From: DASRHK01 sp963776465
GTDB lineage: Bacteria; Pseudomonadota; Gammaproteobacteria; Nevskiales; Nevskiaceae
Direction of reading: 5' to 3'
DNA: 64,000 nucleotides
NCBI GenBank assembly: GCA_963776465.1
Contig: CAVZMV010000001.1
Coordinates: forward strand, 812,640-876,639
The notes under the pieces are model-generated. The model did no database searches. It worked only from the letters and a program-made list of their open reading frames with translations, and was not told the origin of the DNA. Shown piece after piece: positions 44,508 to 52,950 of the stretch. Both the position numbers and the translations under genes were made by a program. The stretch's first letter is position 1, and each line of letters opens with the position of its first letter.

Positions 44508-47327
44508 TCAGTGCCGGGGCCGCAGCACCGGCTTCTCGCCGGGCGCCAGCTCTTTCTCCTTGAGGAGGTACGACGCAATCGCCGGCAGCACCAGGATCGC
44601 GCCGAACATGTTCGCGGTGAACATGAACACCAGGAGCTTGCCCATGTCGCGCTGGAACTGCAGGCCCGAGAACAGCCAGGTGGCCACGCCCGCGCCCAGC
44701 GTGATGCCGGTGAAGATCACGGCCTTGCCGGTCATCTTCAGCGTCTTGTAATACGCGTCGCGCATCTTGAAGCCGCCGGCGACGGCATCGGCCATGGTGG
44801 CGTAGATGTAGATGCCGTAGTCCACGCCGATGCCGACGGCGAGCGCCACCACCGGCAGCGTCGCGACTTTCAGGCCGATGCCCATGATCGCCATCACCGC
44901 GTACGCCGACCATGACACCAGGCCGAGCGGCAGCATGATGCAGACGATGGACTGCCATTCGAAGAACGAGATGAACACGCAGAACACGATCGCGGCGTAG
45001 ACGTAGAACAGCGTCCACTTCTCCAGCCGGCGCACTTCCTCGTTGGTGGCGGCCATCACGCCGACGTTGGCGGACGCCAGCGCGAAGTTCACCGGGCACT
45101 GCTTGCCGAAGCTGCGGTTGCGCTCCTGCGCGGCGCCGAGCTTGTCGCGCAAGCGCTTGATCTCCTCGTCGGCCTCGATCTGGTCCTCGTTGAGTCCGCG
45201 CTTCTTGAGCTTGCCGGCGGCCAGCTGCAGGGCCTGGCGGCTCGTGCCGATCTCGCGCCGCGACGCCTGCTTGTCCTCGCAGTACTTGGGATCGATGTCG
45301 CGGTGGTCCTCGTAGAAGAGCGCCCGGTTCTCCTCGTTGAACCGCTTCACCTGCCCGACGATCGTGCCCAGCGTCTGGGCCTTGTGATCGCGCGTGAACG
45401 CCAGCACCGCCAGCGCCGAGCAGTCCGGATTGAGCAGACCCGAGGACGTCGGCACGGGCGTGATGGCCTGGACCATCACGTACTTGTTGCGCGGCATCAC
45501 GCGGAATTTCGGGAACCCTTCGTTGTAGGCGGCATTCACCTGTCGTCCGACCTCGGGCAGCGACAGCGTGGATTGCACGCCCGGAGTGTTGCGCAAGTGC
45601 CAGGCGAAGCGATCGATCTGGTCCATCACCTCGAACTCGGCGCATGCATCCGGATCGGTCTCGGCGATGATCTTGAGGATGTCGGTGCCGATCGAGAAGT
45701 TCTTGCCGATCGTCGCGGTGTCCTGGTTGTAGCGCGAGTCCGGCAGCAGCTCCGGCACGCCGGCCTGGCTGTCGCCGACCTGCAGCCACTGGCCTTGCCA
45801 CAGGCTCCAGCCGAGCAGCAAGCCACAAAGGACGAGGATCGGCGCGGCGACGAACGGCCGCGTCGTCAGCGACAGCAGCCGCCACACCGGATCGAAGATG
45901 CTGTCGCGCTTCTCCTGCTTTTCCCGGAACGCCCTGGCGTCGCCGATGTTCACCCAGGTCAGCCAGATCGGCATCATCACCTTGTTGGTGACGATGATCG
46001 CCCCCATGCCCAGCGTGGCATTGATCGACATCTCGCGGATGATGTCGATCGGGATGAGGTAGATGGTCAGGAACCCGAAGACGTCGGTCATGATCGCCAT
46101 CGTTCCGTAGACGGCCAGCCGCCTCCAGGTCTCCAGCGAGGCGTCGAAGCTCGAGCGCCCATGCTCGGCGATCTCCCCCACCCAGGCGTTGACGTACTGC
46201 ACGCCGTGGCTCACCGACACCGCCAGGATCAGGAACGGCACCAGGATCGCGAACGGGTCCAGCCCGTAACCGAAGAAGCGCAGCAGCCCGAATTCCCAGA
46301 TCACCGCGGTGATCGAGCACACCAACGGGAGCAGAGCCAATTTCAGGGCGCCGGTGTAGAGCCACAGCAGCAGCCCGGTCATGATCAGCGTGAGGATGAA
46401 GAACACCACCACCTCGACGGTGGCATCGATGACGTCGCCGACGACCTTGGCGAAGCCGATCACGTGGACGCCGATGTCGGGGTTGTACTGCGCGTTGTCG
46501 GCGACTTCGACCGCCAGCTCGCGGCCCTTCACCTCGTAGACCTCGGCCTTGTCCTGCCCCTCGGCCTTCTTCACCACGTCGAAGGTCTGCACCCACAGCT
46601 TCCAGCCGTAGTCGACGAAGCCTTCGTAGACGACCTCGCCGGCCGCGAACGGGGCGCGCGCCGTCTTCATCCGGTAGACGTACTTCTTGGGGCTGGTGAA
46701 GCGTCCGCGCAGCTTCTCCTCGAGCTGGTGCGCGACCTTCTCGTAGTCGAGCCGCTCGCCGGAGACCGGGTCGACCTCCAGCAGCTCCGAGAAGATCATC
46801 GCGCCGCGCTGGTCGTTGCTGACGTAGCGGCCGATGATGCCGGCCTTGCCGACGTTCTCGCGCACGGTCTGCAGCATCTCCGGCGTCGGCGCGTAATCCG
46901 GCGGCATGACGTTGCCGCCCTTGAAGCCGCCTTCGACGACCTCGATGAAGCGCACGTCCGGCGTGAACAGCGAGGAGACGCGCGCGCGGTCGACGCCGGG
47001 CAGGAAGAAAATCTCGTCGGTGGCGGCCTTGAGCTCGGAGAGGAACCTGGCGTTGTAGACGTCGCCGTCCTTCTGGATCAGCGCCACCAGCACCGTGTTG
47101 GCGCCGCCGAACTCCGCCTGGTACTGCTTGAGCACCTGCATGTACGGGTGCTCGAGCGGGATCGACTTGTCGAAACCCGCGTCGCGCTCGATCTGGATCA
47201 TCTGCGCGAACAGCGCCGCCGTGACCGCCAGCAGCACGCCCATCGTCAGCCAGCGCCGCGCGTAGATCAGCGGCTCGATGCGGCGCAGGATTCTTTGCGA
47301 GGTCGTCAGCGTCGTGACGTCGCTCAT
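44508..47327 (-). CDS. MMPL/RND-family exporter
   Basis: A 939-residue inner-membrane protein with the two-fold RND layout. One membrane segment near residues 27-45 is followed by a large periplasmic domain, then a block of membrane segments (about 310-440, with VPFLILAVSVSHGVQYVNAW). A second periplasmic domain is followed by a second block (about 770-925, with ALAVGIGVDYGIYIYATMADAVAGG, the GxxxDY-type proton relay). MMPL proteins export lipids or other hydrophobic compounds. Pairs of this exporter with a YCF48 protein are known, often near DUF1302/DUF1329 genes, which are not seen here. The substrate is unknown. Confidence 0.9.
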   Translation of the reverse strand: MSDVTTLTTSQRILRRIEPLIYARRWLTMGVLLAVTAALFAQMIQIERDAGFDKSIPLEHPYMQVLKQYQAEFGGANTVLVALIQKDGDVYNARFLSELKAATDEIFFLPGVDRARVSSLFTPDVRFIEVVEGGFKGGNVMPPDYAPTPEMLQTVRENVGKAGIIGRYVSNDQRGAMIFSELLEVDPVSGERLDYEKVAHQLEEKLRGRFTSPKKYVYRMKTARAPFAAGEVVYEGFVDYGWKLWVQTFDVVKKAEGQDKAEVYEVKGRELAVEVADNAQYNPDIGVHVIGFAKVVGDVIDATVEVVVFFILTLIMTGLLLWLYTGALKLALLPLVCSITAVIWEFGLLRFFGYGLDPFAILVPFLILAVSVSHGVQYVNAWVGEIAEHGRSSFDASLETWRRLAVYGTMAIMTDVFGFLTIYLIPIDIIREMSINATLGMGAIIVTNKVMMPIWLTWVNIGDARAFREKQEKRDSIFDPVWRLLSLTTRPFVAAPILVLCGLLLGWSLWQGQWLQVGDSQAGVPELLPDSRYNQDTATIGKNFSIGTDILKIIAETDPDACAEFEVMDQIDRFAWHLRNTPGVQSTLSLPEVGRQVNAAYNEGFPKFRVMPRNKYVMVQAITPVPTSSGLLNPDCSALAVLAFTRDHKAQTLGTIVGQVKRFNEENRALFYEDHRDIDPKYCEDKQASRREIGTSRQALQLAAGKLKKRGLNEDQIEADEEIKRLRDKLGAAQERNRSFGKQCPVNFALASANVGVMAATNEEVRRLEKWTLFYVYAAIVFCVFISFFEWQSIVCIMLPLGLVSWSAYAVMAIMGIGLKVATLPVVALAVGIGVDYGIYIYATMADAVAGGFKMRDAYYKTLKMTGKAVIFTGITLGAGVATWLFSGLQFQRDMGKLLVFMFTANMFGAILVLPAIASYLLKEKELAPGEKPVLRPRH

Positions 47328-47375
47328 GGTGTCTCGGATGATTGGGCCCGCGCGCTCGCGCGCGTGGCGATTCGC

Positions 47376-48425
47376 TTACTGCAGCTTGGAGACGATCTGC
47401 GCTCCGGATTCGCCGACCATCAGCAGCCCGCCTTTGAAGCCGATCACCGCCGACTGGGTGGTGCCGACCGTTCCGCGCACGCGCTGCACGCCGCCGCCGT
47501 TGGCGTCGGTGATCCAGATCACGCCGTTCAAGCCGACCAGCGCCAGGCGACCGTCCGGCAGCGCCGTGCCACCGAACATCGTCGACACGTTCTGAGTCTC
47601 GACCTTGGTCCACTTGGCGGTGCGCACGTCGGTGCTGACGAAGATGTTCCCGCGCAGCCCGTACATGATGGCGCCCTTGGCGCCGATGGGCAGCGCGCCG
47701 AACATCGACGACTCGTAGGGCGAGGTGAGCTTGGTCCAGGTCTTGCCCTGGTCGGACGAGACGCCCAGCGTGCCCTGCTCGCCGGCGATGAACAGGTCGC
47801 CGTTGCCCAGGCGGATGATCGCGTTGAGGTGCAGCTCGCCTTCGGAGATCGAGTTCTTGAGGTCGGTCCAGGACTGACCGCCGTCGAGCGACTCCTTGAA
47901 CATGCCGTAGGCGCCGACCGCGAAGCCGTGCTGGTTGTCCAGGAACAGCACGTCGAGGAACGGCTTCTCCAGCTCCGGCTGGAAGTTCTGCAGCGCCCAG
48001 GTGCGGCCGCCATCAGTCGTGTGCAGGATCACGGCGTCGTGCCCGACGGCCCAGCCGTTCTTGGCGTCGATGAACGACACCGCGGTGAGCGGCGCGCGCA
48101 CCGGCACCTCGGCCTGCGCCCACTTGGCGCCGTCGATCGAGGCGACGATGTTGCCGTGATCGCCGACCGCGATCAGGCGCTCGCCGGTGTTGACGATGTC
48201 CAGGAGGAGTCCCTGCGAGGCCAGCGGCATGATCTCCGCGGGGCGCGGCTTGGCCGGCACTGCCGGTACGTCAGCCGCGGGCGCGGGATCTGCTGGCGCA
48301 GCTTCGACTGGGGTCGCATCGGGCGCTGCCGCGGGCTGCTGCTGCTCGTCCTGCGCGATCGTCGATCCGATCCAGCCGCAGGCTGCGATACCGGCCAGGG
48401 CCCAAACGTTTCTCGCTATTTTCAT
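47376..48425 (-). CDS. YCF48/BNR-repeat beta-propeller protein, exporter partner
   Basis: A 349-residue secreted protein: signal peptide (to about Ala24), an Ala/Pro/Glu-rich linker (about 27-62), then a seven-bladed propeller of the photosynthesis-assembly YCF48/BNR type. Repeats include NGWAVGHDAVILHTTDGGRTW, HGFAVGAYGMFKESLDGGQSW and GDLFIAGEQGTLGVSSDQGKTW. It lies 48 bases upstream of the MMPL gene in the same direction and is likely a periplasmic partner of it. Confidence 0.88.
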   Translation of the reverse strand: MKIARNVWALAGIAACGWIGSTIAQDEQQQPAAAPDATPVEAAPADPAPAADVPAVPAKPRPAEIMPLASQGLLLDIVNTGERLIAVGDHGNIVASIDGAKWAQAEVPVRAPLTAVSFIDAKNGWAVGHDAVILHTTDGGRTWALQNFQPELEKPFLDVLFLDNQHGFAVGAYGMFKESLDGGQSWTDLKNSISEGELHLNAIIRLGNGDLFIAGEQGTLGVSSDQGKTWTKLTSPYESSMFGALPIGAKGAIMYGLRGNIFVSTDVRTAKWTKVETQNVSTMFGGTALPDGRLALVGLNGVIWITDANGGGVQRVRGTVGTTQSAVIGFKGGLLMVGESGAQIVSKLQ

Positions 48426-48490
48426 GATGTCCCCTCCCCACTAGGCTGCGGGAATCTTAGCGGATTGAGTCGCGTTCTGCGTCCGGGCCG

Positions 48491-49237
48491 TCAGGCGCGG
48501 GGCTCGATCCAGATCAGCGTTGCCATCCGGCCGCAGGCACCGTCGCGCCGGTAGGAAAAGAAGCGCTGCGCATCCGAGTAAGTGCACAGGCCGCCGCCGA
48601 AGGTGCGCGCGACGCCGGCATCGCGCAGCCGCAGCCGCGCCAGCGCGTACAGGTCGCACATCCATTTCGAGTCGTTTGCGCCGCGCTTGAATGCGGACCG
48701 CGCATCGGTGCTGGCGCCGACGAAAGCGTCACGCACCTCGTCGCCGACCTCGAATGCGTCTGGTCCGATGGCCGGGCCAAGCCAGGCGATGAGGGTCTCC
48801 GGTGGCGCGGGCAGCGCCCGCACCGTGTTCTCCAGCACACCGGCGGCGATTCCGCGCCAACCAGCGTGAGCGGCCGCTACCGTGGTGCCGGCATCGTCGC
48901 AGAACAGCACGGGCAGGCAGTCAGCCGTCTGCACCAGGCACACGACCGCCGTCTCGGTGGTGAAGCACGCGTCGGCTTCGGGAGTGGCCGCGTCGAGCGG
49001 CGCTCGAACCACGCGCGGACCATGCACCTGGTGGATCCACGAAGGCTGTGCCGGCAGATGCAGCGCGGTGTACAGGCGCTGGCGGTTCTGCTCCACCGCG
49101 GCAAGATCGTCGCCGCTGGACTTGCCCAGGTTCAGGCTGGCGTAGCGGCCAGTGCTGACGCCGCCGGCCCGCGTCGTGCTGACGCAGCGCACGTTCGCCG
49201 GCGCCGGCCAGTCCGGCTGGATCAGCGCGAGCTCCAC
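48491..49237 (-). CDS. pgeF: Purine nucleoside phosphorylase/peptidoglycan editing factor PgeF (YfiH)
   Basis: A 248-residue DUF152/COG1496 protein. The metal-binding residues stand in HQVHG, QTADCLPVLF and AAHAGWRG, with GPAIGPDAFEVGDEV downstream. Members are reported as adenosine phosphorylase/deaminase-type enzymes and as factors limiting wrong L-Ser incorporation into peptidoglycan. The GTG start at 49237 lies one base after the rluD stop. The rluD-pgeF pair divergent from bamD is the usual order in Gammaproteobacteria. Confidence 0.94.
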   Translation of the reverse strand: MELALIQPDWPAPANVRCVSTTRAGGVSTGRYASLNLGKSSGDDLAAVEQNRQRLYTALHLPAQPSWIHQVHGPRVVRAPLDAATPEADACFTTETAVVCLVQTADCLPVLFCDDAGTTVAAAHAGWRGIAAGVLENTVRALPAPPETLIAWLGPAIGPDAFEVGDEVRDAFVGASTDARSAFKRGANDSKWMCDLYALARLRLRDAGVARTFGGGLCTYSDAQRFFSYRRDGACGRMATLIWIEPRA

Positions 49238-49238
49238 G

Positions 49239-50249
49239 TCAGCGCTCCTGGCGCCGCGCGTCGTCGCGCAAGGCCGCGATCAGCGCCTGCATGTCCGCTG
49301 GCGGCTCGACCAGCCACTGCAGCGACTCGCCGGTCACCGGATGCTGCAATCCAAGCTCACGCGCGTGCAGCGCCTGGCGCCCGAAGCCCTGCAGTCGCTC
49401 GCGCAGGGCGGCGTCGATGCCGCGACCGCGCACCGCCTTGGGTGAATACACCGGGTCACCGACGATCGGGTGCTTGATGTGCGCCATGTGCACGCGGATC
49501 TGGTGCGTGCGTCCGGTTTCCAGCCGCACGCGCACGTGCGAGTGATAGCGGAAGCGCTCCTCGACGCGATAGTGCGACACCGCGCGCCGTCCGGTCTGGC
49601 TCACGGTCATCTTTCGGCGGTCGCGCGGATGGCGGCCGATGCTGGCGTCGACGCGTCCGCCGCCCGACAGCACGCCGGCGACGAGCGCGTCGTACTCGCG
49701 GCGGATCTCCCGCGCAGCCAGCGCCGCCACCAGCCTGGTGTGCGCCGTCAGGGACAGCGCCACCACCAGGATGCCGCTGGTGTCCTTGTCCAGGCGATGG
49801 ACGATGCCTGCGCGCGGAATCACGGCGGTGTGCGGAAAGCGATGCAGCAGCGCGTTCTGCAGCGTGCCGGAATGCGTGCCCGCGCCGGGATGTACGGTGA
49901 GTCCCGCAGGCTTGTCGATCACCGCGATGTGCTCGTCGGCGTGCAGCACCGTGAGGCCGATGTCCTGCGCCTGTACCTCGCTCTGCACGATCTCCACCGG
50001 CGCCAGCAGCTCCAGCTGATCGCCCTCGGCTACGGGCTCGCGCACGCGATCGACAACCGCGCCGTTGAGCTTGAGCGCGCCTTGTCCGATCCAGGCCTGA
50101 AGGCGGGACCGGGAGAATCCGGGAAAGAGCTTGGCGGCAGCAGCATCCAGGCGACTGCCCGCCAGCTCGGCCGTGACCAGCGCGCGCAGCGGCTCGGCTC
50201 CCGGACCATGGGCTATACTCCGCGCCGCATCAGCCTGCTGCTTGGTCAT
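49239..50249 (-). CDS. rluD: 23S rRNA pseudouridine synthase RluD
   Basis: RluD makes pseudouridines in helix 69 of 23S rRNA. An N-terminal S4 RNA-binding domain (LAGSRLDAAAAKLFPGFSRSRLQAWI) precedes the catalytic domain with VIDKPAGLTVHPG and GIVHRLDKDTSG, which holds the catalytic Asp, then RLETGRTHQIRVHMAHIKHPIVGDPVY. I list the ATG at 50249 (336 residues). A second ATG at 50261 has a better ribosome site (AAGGA) and would overlap the bamD start codon. Confidence 0.93.
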   Translation of the reverse strand: MTKQQADAARSIAHGPGAEPLRALVTAELAGSRLDAAAAKLFPGFSRSRLQAWIGQGALKLNGAVVDRVREPVAEGDQLELLAPVEIVQSEVQAQDIGLTVLHADEHIAVIDKPAGLTVHPGAGTHSGTLQNALLHRFPHTAVIPRAGIVHRLDKDTSGILVVALSLTAHTRLVAALAAREIRREYDALVAGVLSGGGRVDASIGRHPRDRRKMTVSQTGRRAVSHYRVEERFRYHSHVRVRLETGRTHQIRVHMAHIKHPIVGDPVYSPKAVRGRGIDAALRERLQGFGRQALHARELGLQHPVTGESLQWLVEPPADMQALIAALRDDARRQER

Positions 50250-50259
50250 CCCATCTCGC

Positions 50260-51045
50260 ATGAATTCAACGTCCTTGCGTCTCGCCGCCTGTGCCGCGCT
50301 GGTCCTGCTGACCGGCGCCTGCAGCTCCAATCCGGACAAGGTCCCGCCGACCAATCCGTTCAAGCCCGACACGGGACGCAGCCAGCGCGAAGAGCGGATG
50401 GCGGCCGACAAGCTCTATCGCCTGGCGCGGGAGAACATGGAGGCGTCGGATTTCACCAGCGCCATCACGCGCTACGACCTGCTGATCCAGCGCCATCCGT
50501 TTACAGACTATGCCACGCAGGGCGAGATGGAACGGATTTACTGCTACTTCAAGAATTACCAGGACGAGCAGGCAGTCTCGGCAGCGGACCGCTTCCTGCG
50601 CGACCACCCGCGGCATCCGCAAGCCGACTACGTGCAATACCTGCGCGGCCTGATCAACGCGCAGAAGGACGCCAGCGCGCTTGCGTTCATCCCCGCGCTC
50701 GACCCGGCGCAGAGCGACGTCAGCTCCTCGCGCCGCGCCTTCGACGATTTCGCGCTCCTGCTGCAACGCTACCCGCAGAGCCGCTATGTCGGCGACGCGC
50801 GGCTGCGGATGATCGACCTGCGCAATCGCATCGCCAAGTCGGAGATGACGGTGGTCGGCTTCTACATGAAGCGCGGCGCCTGGCTCGCGGCCGCCAAGCG
50901 CGCCGAGCACGTGATCTCCGATTATCCCGGCGCGCCGGCGACCGAGGATGCGCTGGACTCGCTGGAGACCTGCTACGACAAGCTTGGTCTGAAAGCGCAG
51001 GCCGACGACGTGCGCAAGATCAAGGCGGCGCAGAAGACGTCCTGA
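50260..51045 (+). CDS. bamD: Outer membrane assembly lipoprotein BamD
   Basis: BamD is the essential TPR lipoprotein of the BAM complex that folds outer-membrane beta-barrels. The 261-residue product has a signal peptide with lipobox LTGAC (Cys20), then five TPR-type helical pairs (MAADKLYRLARENMEASDFTSAITRYDLL, ALDSLETCYDKLGLKAQA). The N-terminal ATG at 50260 is set by the signal peptide. It diverges from rluD with almost no gap. Confidence 0.95.
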   Translation: MNSTSLRLAACAALVLLTGACSSNPDKVPPTNPFKPDTGRSQREERMAADKLYRLARENMEASDFTSAITRYDLLIQRHPFTDYATQGEMERIYCYFKNYQDEQAVSAADRFLRDHPRHPQADYVQYLRGLINAQKDASALAFIPALDPAQSDVSSSRRAFDDFALLLQRYPQSRYVGDARLRMIDLRNRIAKSEMTVVGFYMKRGAWLAAAKRAEHVISDYPGAPATEDALDSLETCYDKLGLKAQADDVRKIKAAQKTS

Positions 51046-51063
51046 TCCTCGTTATGCGGCCGC

Positions 51064-51151
51064 CGGAAACCCTTCCGGGACCGGCATGAATACATCCATG
51101 TAGCCTACGTACGCGACGTCCATGTCGCGTACGTTCCCGGAAGGGCTTCCG
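51064..51151. repeat. Nested palindromic element between bamD and nadE (C1)
   Basis: Seventeen-base arms (51064-51080 and 51135-51151) pair with one mismatch. Inside is a second perfect 10-bp hairpin (CGTACGCGAC, loop GTCCAT, GTCGCGTACG; 51108-51133). It lies just past bamD and before another repeat, so the whole convergent gap is palindromic. Confidence 0.85.
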
Positions 51152-51174
51152 ACGTCCGCTGCGCCGATCCGTGG

Positions 51175-51280
51175 GAGCCGCTGGTCCGGTTCGACGGGAG
51201 CGTCGGGCGCCATGGATGGCGCACGTCGAGCCTACATGGACGTATTTACGGCGTCTCCCGGCGGACCGGACTAGCGGCTC
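51175..51280. repeat. Palindromic repeat element (C2) with GCGCCATGGATGGCGC core
   Basis: Fifteen-base arms (51175-51189 and 51266-51280) pair with one mismatch. The core GCGCCAT-GG-ATGGCGC, followed by ACGTCGAGC and a TACGGCGTCTCCC end, matches the layout of the copies at 15.25 and 30.8 kb. It lies 10 bases from the nadE 3' end and could terminate both convergent transcripts. Confidence 0.85.
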
Positions 51281-51289
51281 GTTCAGCGA

Positions 51290-52915
51290 CTAAATGTCGC
51301 CGTACACCGCAGTGATCGGATATCTGCGCTCGCGCCCGAACGCCCGGCGCGAGATCTTGGGTCCCGGCGGCGCCTGGCGGCGCTTGTATTCCGAGCGGCG
51401 CACCAAGGCGGCCACGCGCTTCACCGTATCGGCCGAGAAACCCTTCGCGGCAATTTCGGCGATCGACAGCTGCTGCTCGACGTACGCGACGAGGATCGGA
51501 TCGAGCACTTCGTACGGCGGCAGCGAATCCGAGTCCTTCTGATCCGGCCGCAGCTCGGCTGACGGCGGACGCGTGATCACGCGCTCGGGAATGACCAGGC
51601 CCAGGCCGTTGCGATAGCGCGCCAGCCGGTAGACCAGCGTCTTGTAGACGTCCTTGATCGGCGCGAAGCCGCCGCACATGTCGCCGTAGAGCGTGGCGTA
51701 GCCCACCGCCATCTCCGACTTGTTGCCGGTGGTCAGCACGATGTGCCCGAACTTGTTCGACAGCGCCATCAGCAGCACGCCGCGGCAGCGCGACTGGATG
51801 TTCTCCTCCGTCAGGTCCGGCCGCGAGCTCGCAAACTCCTTGGCGAGCGTCTGCGTGAACGCCTCGAACGTCGGCTCGATGGGCAGGATCGAGTAGCGGA
51901 TGCCGAGAAGCTCGGCCTCTGCCCGCGCGTCGTCGTTGGACATCTCCGCGGTGTAGCGCGACGGCAGGGAGACGCCCCACACGCGCGCCGGACCTAACGC
52001 GTCGGCGGCGATCGCGGCGACCAGCGCCGAGTCGATGCCGCCGGACAGGCCGATCAGCGCACCCGGGAAGCCGTTGCGATCGACGTAATCGCGCACCGAC
52101 TGCACCAGTGCCTTGTAGACCAGCGCATCTTCGCCCTCGTCGGGATGGACCGCGCCGTGGAGCCGGCCACCGTCGATCTCCACCGGGTAGACGCCTTCCT
52201 CGAACGCGGGTGCGTTGAAGGCGATGGAGCCGTCGGCGTGCAGCGCGATGGAATCGCCGTCGAAGACCACGTCGTCCTGGCCGCCGACGACGTTGACGTA
52301 CAGCACCGGCAGGCCGCTCTCGGCGGCGCGAGCCTGCAGCGTCGCCAGGCGCTCGCCGGTCTTGCCGCTGTGGAACGGGGAGGCGTTGATGTTGATCAAG
52401 TACTCGGCGCCGGCGTCGCGCGCCTGCGAGATCGGCGCCGGGAACCAGCAGTCCTCGCAGATGGTGAGCCCGAACTTGCGGCCCTTGAGGTCGAAAACGC
52501 AGGGCGCGTAGCCGGGCTTGAAGTGCCGGCGCTCGTCGAACACGCCGTAGTTTGGCAGCTCGTGCTTGCGGTAACGCGCGACGATCTGCCCGTCGCGGAT
52601 CACGTAGGCAGCGTTGTAGATCGGACCGTCGGGTGTCTTGCTCTGGTACTCGGGCAGGCCCACGACCAGCGTAATTCCCTTGACCTCGGCGAGCAGTCGC
52701 TGCACGCCTTCCTCGATCAGCGCCGGCATGGCGCTGCGCAGGAGGATGTCGTCGGGTGGATAGCCGATAAGCGAGAGCTCTGGACAGGCGACCAGATCTG
52801 CGTGCAGATCATCGCGCGCGTACGCCGCGGCCGCGATGATCTTGTCGACGTTGCCCTCGACGTCGCCGACCCAGAGGTTGAGCTGGGCGGCGGCCAGAAC
52901 GATTTTTTGCGGCAT
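51290..52915 (-). CDS. nadE: Glutamine-dependent NAD+ synthase
   Basis: A 541-residue two-domain enzyme that makes NAD+ from deamido-NAD, ATP and glutamine. The N-terminal nitrilase-type glutaminase has the catalytic triad Glu46 (PELSLIGYPP), Lys117 (YRKHELPNYG) and Cys153 (CEDCWFP). The C-terminal synthetase has the PP-loop LSGGIDSALVAAIA and TTGNKSEMAVGYATLYGDMCGG. Both domains are complete. It lies 35 bases after sucD in the same direction. Confidence 0.96.
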   Translation of the reverse strand: MPQKIVLAAAQLNLWVGDVEGNVDKIIAAAAYARDDLHADLVACPELSLIGYPPDDILLRSAMPALIEEGVQRLLAEVKGITLVVGLPEYQSKTPDGPIYNAAYVIRDGQIVARYRKHELPNYGVFDERRHFKPGYAPCVFDLKGRKFGLTICEDCWFPAPISQARDAGAEYLININASPFHSGKTGERLATLQARAAESGLPVLYVNVVGGQDDVVFDGDSIALHADGSIAFNAPAFEEGVYPVEIDGGRLHGAVHPDEGEDALVYKALVQSVRDYVDRNGFPGALIGLSGGIDSALVAAIAADALGPARVWGVSLPSRYTAEMSNDDARAEAELLGIRYSILPIEPTFEAFTQTLAKEFASSRPDLTEENIQSRCRGVLLMALSNKFGHIVLTTGNKSEMAVGYATLYGDMCGGFAPIKDVYKTLVYRLARYRNGLGLVIPERVITRPPSAELRPDQKDSDSLPPYEVLDPILVAYVEQQLSIAEIAAKGFSADTVKRVAALVRRSEYKRRQAPPGPKISRRAFGRERRYPITAVYGDI

Positions 52916-52950
52916 GTGTTCGCTTTGGAGCGAAACGGTTGCCTATTCGT

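Noticed and set aside
45303..48554. A 1083-codon plus-strand open frame
   Set aside because: Antisense to the MMPL exporter and YCF48 genes; composition is Arg/His/Asp/Leu-rich as expected for a shadow frame, and no domain is visible.
51108..51133. Nested palindromes at 51.1 kb as a CRISPR or operator array
   Set aside because: There are no regularly spaced direct repeats and no cas genes, and the elements lie between two convergent gene ends, which fits repeat or terminator elements.
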